From: Nocardioides sp. | GTDB lineage: Bacteria > Actinomycetota > Actinomycetes > Propionibacteriales > Nocardioidaceae | Direction of reading: 5' to 3' | Assembly: GCA_029264225.1 (NCBI GenBank) | Contig: JARICB010000333.1 | Location: 1 to 11,003, forward strand | Length of the DNA: 11,003 bases | Shown: positions 7,186-11,003 of the stretch, piece by piece | How the letters are laid out: each line of letters starts with the position of its first letter | How positions within the stretch are numbered: position 1 is the stretch's first letter | Program-made: the position numbers and the translations under genes | Notes under the pieces: generated by a model | What the model saw: only the letters and a program-made list of their open reading frames with translations | What the model was told of the DNA's origin: nothing | The model's database searches: none

Positions 7186-8130
7186 TCACGCCAGGTCGGC
7201 CGCAACCATCCGGGCCACGACCTCATCGAAACGGATGGTCGGTGTCCACCCGAGGCGGGCGTGGGCCCGCGCCGCGTCTCCCGCCAGTTCGGGAGCATCG
7301 GTCGGGCGGGTGAAGGCGGCGTCGGTCGTGACCAGGGCCTCCCAGTCGTCGATGCCGGCGTGGCGGAAGGCGGCCGCCACGAAGTCGCGCACCGAGTGCG
7401 CCTCGCCGGTGGCGATGACGTAGTCGCCGGGCTCGTCGGCCCGGGCCGCGCGGACCATTGCGTCGACGTAGTCGGGCGCCCAGCCCCAGTCGCGGCGGGC
7501 CTCGAGGTTGCCCAGAGTGAGCGAGTCGGCCTCTCCGCGGGCTATCGCCGCCACCGTGCTGGTGATCTTGCGAGTGACGAAACGCATCGGACGGCGCGGC
7601 GACTCGTGGTTGTAGAGGATCAAGCTGGAGGCGTGCAGGCCGCGGCGTCGGAAGACCTCGACGGCGAGGTGCGCGTAGGCCTTCGCGGCGCCGTACGGAT
7701 TGATCGGCCGGATCGCTGTCGACTCGCATTGCGGCGACTCGCTCGGCTCACCGAAGATCTCGGCGCTGGAGGCCTGCACCAGTCGCACCGGGTGGCCGCT
7801 CGCGTGTAGTTGGCGGGCGCCCTCCATCAGCGCCACTGCCGCGATGCCGTTGACCCGGGCGACCAGGTCGGGTTGTTCCCAGGACTGGGCAACCGAGCTG
7901 ATGGCAGCGAGGTTGAAGATCTGGTCGGGTGCCAAGTCGAGCAGCAGGCGCCGGGTGCCCTCCACATCGGTAATGTCGCCCGCGTGCAGGCTTACGCCGG
8001 TCTCGACGCCCGACGGGTCGCCGGGCAGCGCGAGGGCGTGCACCTCCACGCCGTCGGCCAGCAACTGCTCCGAGAGGTAGGCACCGTCCTGCCCGCTGAC
8101 TCCGAGGATCAGTGCCCGCTGCGTGGTCAT
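7186..8130 (-). CDS. GDP-mannose 4,6-dehydratase paralogue (second copy, shorter)
   Basis: A 314-residue extended short-chain dehydrogenase of the Gmd type. Motifs are [10 protein letters not shown] (10-19), [15 protein letters not shown] (73-87), [10 protein letters not shown] (119-128; catalytic S122 and E124 by alignment with Gmd), NPYGAAKAY (Y146-x3-K150), LYNHESPRR (172-180), [28 protein letters not shown], and [10 protein letters not shown]. The N-terminal third is shorter than usual: the R-x-N/R-R-E nucleotide-binding stretch after strand 2 is replaced by [12 protein letters not shown]. It could be a second dehydratase, a subunit partner of the first, or a product-modifying enzyme (reductase or epimerase on GDP-4-keto-6-deoxymannose); the Gmd signatures argue for dehydratase chemistry. 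The start ATG overlaps the stop of the upstream gene (ATGA), so the pair is translationally coupled. Confidence 0.85.
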   Translation of the reverse strand: MTTQRALILGVSGQDGAYLSEQLLADGVEVHALALPGDPSGVETGVSLHAGDITDVEGTRRLLLDLAPDQIFNLAAISSVAQSWEQPDLVARVNGIAAVALMEGARQLHASGHPVRLVQASSAEIFGEPSESPQCESTAIRPINPYGAAKAYAHLAVEVFRRRGLHASSLILYNHESPRRPMRFVTRKITSTVAAIARGEADSLTLGNLEARRDWGWAPDYVDAMVRAARADEPGDYVIATGEAHSVRDFVAAAFRHAGIDDWEALVTTDAAFTRPTDAPELAGDAARAHARLGWTPTIRFDEVVARMVAADLA

Positions 8131-9110
8131 CGCCAGCCGGCCTCGAGTGCGGCCACGTCGGCGTCGACCATGCCGGTAATGAGTTCCTCGAAACCGACCG
8201 TGGGCTTCCAGCCCAGCACCCGGCGGGCCTTGCTGGCGTCACCGACCAGATGGTCCACCTCGGCCGGTCGCACGAACGCCGCGTCCTGCCGCACGTAGGG
8301 GCGCCAGTCGCTGATCCCGACATGGCCGAACGCGACGGAGAGCATCTCCTCGATCGAGTGGGTCTCACCGGTCGCGATCACGTAGTCGTCGGCCTCGGGC
8401 TGCTGCAGCATCAGCCACATCGCCTCGACGTAGTCACCGGCGAAACCCCAGTCGCGGCGGGCATCCAGGTTGCCCATCACGATCTCGTCCTGGCGGCCCA
8501 GCTTGATCGCCGCCACTCCCTTACTCACCTTGCGGGTCACGAACTCTTCGCCGCGGCGGGGGGACTCGTGGTTGAACAGGATCCCGGAGCTGGCGTGCAT
8601 GCCGTAGGACTCGCGGTAGTTGATGGTCATGTGATGGCCATAGACCTTGCTGACGCCGTACGGCGATCGCGGCCAGAGCAGGGTGCGTTCGTTCTGCGGA
8701 ACCTCCTGCACCTTGCCGAACATCTCCGAGCTCGACGCCTGGTAGAAGCGCACCGACGCCGGGTCGTTGCCGGCGTGGAGGCGCACTGCTTCGAGCATGT
8801 TGAGCACGCCGAGGCCGGTCACGTCGCTGGTGACGAAGGCGTTCTCCCACGAGTAGGCCACAAAACTCACGGCCCCCAGGTTGTAGACCTCGTCGGGCTC
8901 GCTGTCGCGCATCGCACGCATGAGGCTCGACAGGTCGGTGAGGTCGACGTTGTGGAGTCGTACGTCGGGCACCAGCCGCTCGACCAGCTCGCGGCGCGGG
9001 TTGCTCTGCCCGCGGATGACTCCGTGGACGTCGTACCCCTTCGCAAGCAGTAGCTCGGCCAGGTACAGGCCGTCCTGGCCAGTGATTCCGGTGATGAGGG
9101 CGGTGGGCAT
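8127..9110 (-). CDS. gmd: GDP-mannose 4,6-dehydratase
   Basis: A 327-residue enzyme that converts GDP-D-mannose to GDP-4-keto-6-deoxy-D-mannose, the common precursor of GDP-fucose, GDP-D-rhamnose and related sugars. Motifs are [10 protein letters not shown] (8-17), [11 protein letters not shown] (31-41), [13 protein letters not shown] (76-88), [11 protein letters not shown] (124-134; S127 and E129 in the catalytic T/S-x-E place), [11 protein letters not shown] (Y151-x3-K155), [18 protein letters not shown] (178-195), and [20 protein letters not shown]. Length is near the lower end for Gmd. It is first in a two-gene operon and is divergent from galE across 42 bp. No fucose synthase, Rmd or perosamine synthase follows in the window, so the final sugar cannot be named. 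Confidence 0.93.
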   Translation of the reverse strand: MPTALITGITGQDGLYLAELLLAKGYDVHGVIRGQSNPRRELVERLVPDVRLHNVDLTDLSSLMRAMRDSEPDEVYNLGAVSFVAYSWENAFVTSDVTGLGVLNMLEAVRLHAGNDPASVRFYQASSSEMFGKVQEVPQNERTLLWPRSPYGVSKVYGHHMTINYRESYGMHASSGILFNHESPRRGEEFVTRKVSKGVAAIKLGRQDEIVMGNLDARRDWGFAGDYVEAMWLMLQQPEADDYVIATGETHSIEEMLSVAFGHVGISDWRPYVRQDAAFVRPAEVDHLVGDASKARRVLGWKPTVGFEELITGMVDADVAALEAGWR

Positions 9111-9117
9111 GGCGGGA

Positions 9118-9123
9118 AGTCTG
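9118..9123 (-). promoter_or_regulatory. Putative -10 box of leaderless promoter for the gmd pair
   Basis: The minus strand reads CAGACT, then TCCCGCC, then ATG at 9110. Five of six bases equal the rmlB box and the spacing is the same 7 nt. No Shine-Dalgarno sequence is present. Confidence 0.5.
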
Positions 9124-9139
9124 CCGCACAGGGCGTGAC

Positions 9140-9145
9140 TAGGCT
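9140..9145 (+). promoter_or_regulatory. Putative -10 box of leaderless promoter for galE
   Basis: TAGGCT is followed by GTCGCGC and ATG at 9153. This supports ATG 9153 over an in-frame GTG at 9135. Only 16 bp separate it from the opposing gmd -10 box. Confidence 0.6.
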
Positions 9146-9152
9146 GTCGCGC

Positions 9153-10166
9153 ATGAAGATCCTGGTCAGCGGCGGCGCTGGATACATCGGTTCACACACG
9201 GTCATCCAACTCGTTGCGGTCGGGCACGACGTCGTGATCGTCGACAACTTCTCCAACTCCCGCCCGACCGTCCTGGGCCGGCTCGAGGCGCTGACCGGCA
9301 CCCACCTGCCGGTGCACGCCTTCGACCTGCGCGACTACGACAAGACCGAGCACCTCTTCGCGTCCGAGAACTTCGACGCCGTCATCCACTTCGCCGGCCA
9401 CAAGGCCGTCGGGGAGAGTGTCGAGCAGCCGCTCGAGTACTACGAGAACAACCTCGTCTCCACCTTCTCCCTCGTGCGCGCCATGCAGCGCCACGACGTC
9501 GACAAGCTGGTCTTCTCCTCCAGCGCCACCGTCTACGGCACCGACCAGGCGGGCGCCACCGAGGACCGACCTACCTCGGCCACCAACCCCTACGGCTGGA
9601 CCAAGGTCATGCAGGAACAGGTGCTGCGCGACATCGCTCACGCCGAGCCACGCATGCGGTTCGCGCTGCTGCGCTACTTCAACCCGGTCGGTGCGCACCT
9701 CTCCGGCACCATCGGCGAGGACCCGTCCGACACCCCCAACAACCTGATGCCCTTCATCGCCCAGGTCGCGGTGGGACGGCGCGAGAAGCTCAGCGTGTAC
9801 GGCGACGACTACGACACTCCGGACGGCACCTGCATCCGCGACTACATCCACGTCGAGGACCTCGCTGCCGGCCACGTGGCCGCCCTCGAAGCGCTGGGCC
9901 GCACCGATGAGGCGGTCAACGTGTGGAACCTGGGTTCCGGTCGCGGCACCAGCGTCCTGGAGATGCTGCACGCCTTCGAGCGCGCGGTCGGTCGTGAGCT
10001 GCCCTACGAGATCGCCCCCCGGCGCGCCGGCGACGTCGCCTCCTCCTACGCGGACGTCTCCAAGACCAACCGGGAACTCGGCTGGTCGACCCAGAAGTCC
10101 ATCGACGACATGTGCGCCGACACCTGGCGCTGGCAGTCGCAGAACCCCCAGGGCTACTCCTCCTGA
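9153..10166 (+). CDS. galE: UDP-glucose 4-epimerase
   Basis: A 337-residue extended short-chain dehydrogenase that interconverts UDP-glucose and UDP-galactose with bound NAD. Motifs are [10 protein letters not shown] (6-15), VDNFSNS (30-36), [12 protein letters not shown] (79-90), FSSSATVYG (121-129), NPYGWTK (Y147-x3-K151), [26 protein letters not shown], the [14 protein letters not shown] block, and a GWS-type end near residue 310. Length and motifs are those of full-length bacterial GalE, with no missing catalytic residue. In this context it probably supplies UDP-Gal (or Galf precursor) for surface glycan along with the rhamnose and GDP-sugar genes. It is convergent with the DHPS-like gene. 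Confidence 0.95.
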   Translation: MKILVSGGAGYIGSHTVIQLVAVGHDVVIVDNFSNSRPTVLGRLEALTGTHLPVHAFDLRDYDKTEHLFASENFDAVIHFAGHKAVGESVEQPLEYYENNLVSTFSLVRAMQRHDVDKLVFSSSATVYGTDQAGATEDRPTSATNPYGWTKVMQEQVLRDIAHAEPRMRFALLRYFNPVGAHLSGTIGEDPSDTPNNLMPFIAQVAVGRREKLSVYGDDYDTPDGTCIRDYIHVEDLAAGHVAALEALGRTDEAVNVWNLGSGRGTSVLEMLHAFERAVGRELPYEIAPRRAGDVASSYADVSKTNRELGWSTQKSIDDMCADTWRWQSQNPQGYSS

Positions 10167-10191
10167 TCCGCTCGTCCCTCCTGCCACGGCC

Positions 10192-10218
10192 GCCGAGCGG
10201 TTCAAGAAGCTGCTCGGC
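10192..10218. terminator. Possible hairpin between convergent galE and DHPS-like genes
   Basis: GCCGAGC (10192-10198) pairs perfectly with GCTCGGC (10212-10218) across a 13-nt loop, 25 nt after the galE stop. It has no T-tract and it touches the stop codon of the opposing gene, so terminator function is only plausible. Confidence 0.35.
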
Positions 10219-11000
10219 TAACTCACTTCGAGAGCCGCCATCGCACCCAGCACGACCCGCAGGTGCGGTATCTCGTGCACGCGAAGCAGATGGCTGCCGC
10301 CCAATGCGGCGATCACGCCGTAGAAGCCCTCGGCCTTGCGGAACTCGTCGCCGAAAAGGTCGAAGGTATGGGGCAGCACATTGCACACCGGCACGCCGAG
10401 CTCGCGCAGCCGGAAGGTCTGTGCCAGCACCCGGGTCTGGTGCCCGGCCCGCACCAGGGGCTCGGTCAGGTTGCGGTAGGTGAAGCCCATGCCGGGGTCG
10501 ATGATGACCCGCTCGACACCGTGCTTGCGGGCCAGGTCAAGGCGGGGCCCGAAGTGATCGATCAGCGCGGGGATGGGGTCGGCCTCGAGCGGGATGTCGG
10601 CGACCTCCCTTACGTTGGACTGCTCGCCGAAGCACACGACCACCGCCGCGTCGTGCGCCGCAGCCAGATCGAGCATCTCCTCCTCGTGCTGGCGACCGGT
10701 CATGTTCAGCACTCGGGCACCGGCGGTGAGGCAGGCACGCACCACGCTCGGGTCGTAGGTCTCCACCGACACGACGACGTCGGGGGCGAGCGCCTCGATC
10801 ACCGGGACGAGGGTCGCGATCTGGTCGGTGGCGGAGACCCGGACGGCACCGGCGTTGGTCGATTCGGCGCCGAGGTCGATGATCGCCGCGCCTTGGGCTG
10901 CCTGGATACGGCCCATACGGATGGCGTCGGCAGGGGAGGCCGCGATGCTCTCGCGGTAGGTCGACTCACGCGACAGGTTCACGCAACCCATCAACGACAC
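10218..11000 (-). CDS. Dihydropteroate-synthase-fold protein, atypical (5' end at window edge)
   Basis: 260 residues from a GTG at 11000; the frame stays open to the window edge, so the true start may lie outside. The order of motifs follows the DHPS TIM barrel: MGCVNLSRES (4-13, for canonical M-G-x-x-N-x-T-P-D-S), IIDLGAESTNAGA (40-52), VVSVETYDPSVV (77-88), LNMTG (98-102), IIDPGMGF (166-173) and LRVHE (239-243). Several DHPS hallmarks are altered: loop 1 T-P-D-S-F-S-D becomes S-R-E-S-T-Y-R, D-T-Y becomes E-T-Y, N-D-V-S-G becomes N-M-T-G, the G-F-G-K motif becomes G-F-T-Y, and no S-R-K motif is seen. The terminal R-x-H is kept. It probably binds a pterin or other heterocycle but need not make dihydropteroate. 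No other folate gene is visible. Confidence 0.75.
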   Translation of the reverse strand: MSLMGCVNLSRESTYRESIAASPADAIRMGRIQAAQGAAIIDLGAESTNAGAVRVSATDQIATLVPVIEALAPDVVVSVETYDPSVVRACLTAGARVLNMTGRQHEEEMLDLAAAHDAAVVVCFGEQSNVREVADIPLEADPIPALIDHFGPRLDLARKHGVERVIIDPGMGFTYRNLTEPLVRAGHQTRVLAQTFRLRELGVPVCNVLPHTFDLFGDEFRKAEGFYGVIAALGGSHLLRVHEIPHLRVVLGAMAALEVS

Positions 11001-11003
11001 CGG

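Noticed and set aside
8112..9053. 313-codon plus-strand frame opposite gmd
   Set aside because: It is an antisense shadow of a clear Gmd reading frame.
9192..10205. 337-codon minus-strand frame opposite galE
   Set aside because: GalE motifs are complete on the plus strand; this frame is Val/Gly-rich shadow sequence.

Overview
The window comes from a high-GC actinobacterium. The evidence is an XRE regulator / HBHA-like protein / DUF2516 neighbourhood that resembles M. tuberculosis Rv0474-Rv0476, an RmlC-RmlD fusion, and start codons placed 6-7 nt behind TANNNT-type -10 boxes, as in leaderless actinobacterial transcripts. The overall flavour is Nocardioidaceae/Propionibacteriales, but that is an impression and not a placement.

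Left part (1-3400). A gene cut by the window edge carries an ATP-sulfurylase-like N-terminal region and is probably the front of an adenylyl-sulfate kinase. It is divergent from a zinc-type (Rhizobium etli ReAII-like) L-asparaginase. Next come a small XRE regulator, whose own promoter contains a perfect 18-bp inverted repeat, an HBHA-like coiled-coil and Lys/Ala/Thr-rich protein, a strong terminator hairpin, and a small DUF2516 membrane protein on the opposite strand.

Middle and right part (3462-10166). This is a nucleotide-sugar precursor block with no glycosyltransferase in view. It holds a stand-alone mannose-6-phosphate isomerase-type cupin; rmlB and an rmlCD fusion on the minus strand; rmlA divergent on the plus strand; two tandem, overlapping GDP-mannose 4,6-dehydratase paralogues on the minus strand; and galE divergent on the plus strand. 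Together these give a complete dTDP-L-rhamnose route (RmlA, RmlB, RmlC+D), the GDP-4-keto-6-deoxymannose step, and UDP-Glc/UDP-Gal interconversion, as expected for cell-wall or surface glycan synthesis. The window ends with a dihydropteroate-synthase-fold protein that lacks most of the canonical DHPS catalytic motifs.

The strongest anomaly is an in-frame amber codon in rmlCD. It cuts off 48 codons that still encode the conserved RmlD C-terminus. Other points of interest are the shared leaderless promoter architecture, the operator-like palindrome ahead of the XRE gene, the duplicated gmd without a dedicated reductase, and the motif-poor DHPS homologue. I found no mobile element, CRISPR array, tRNA or rRNA.
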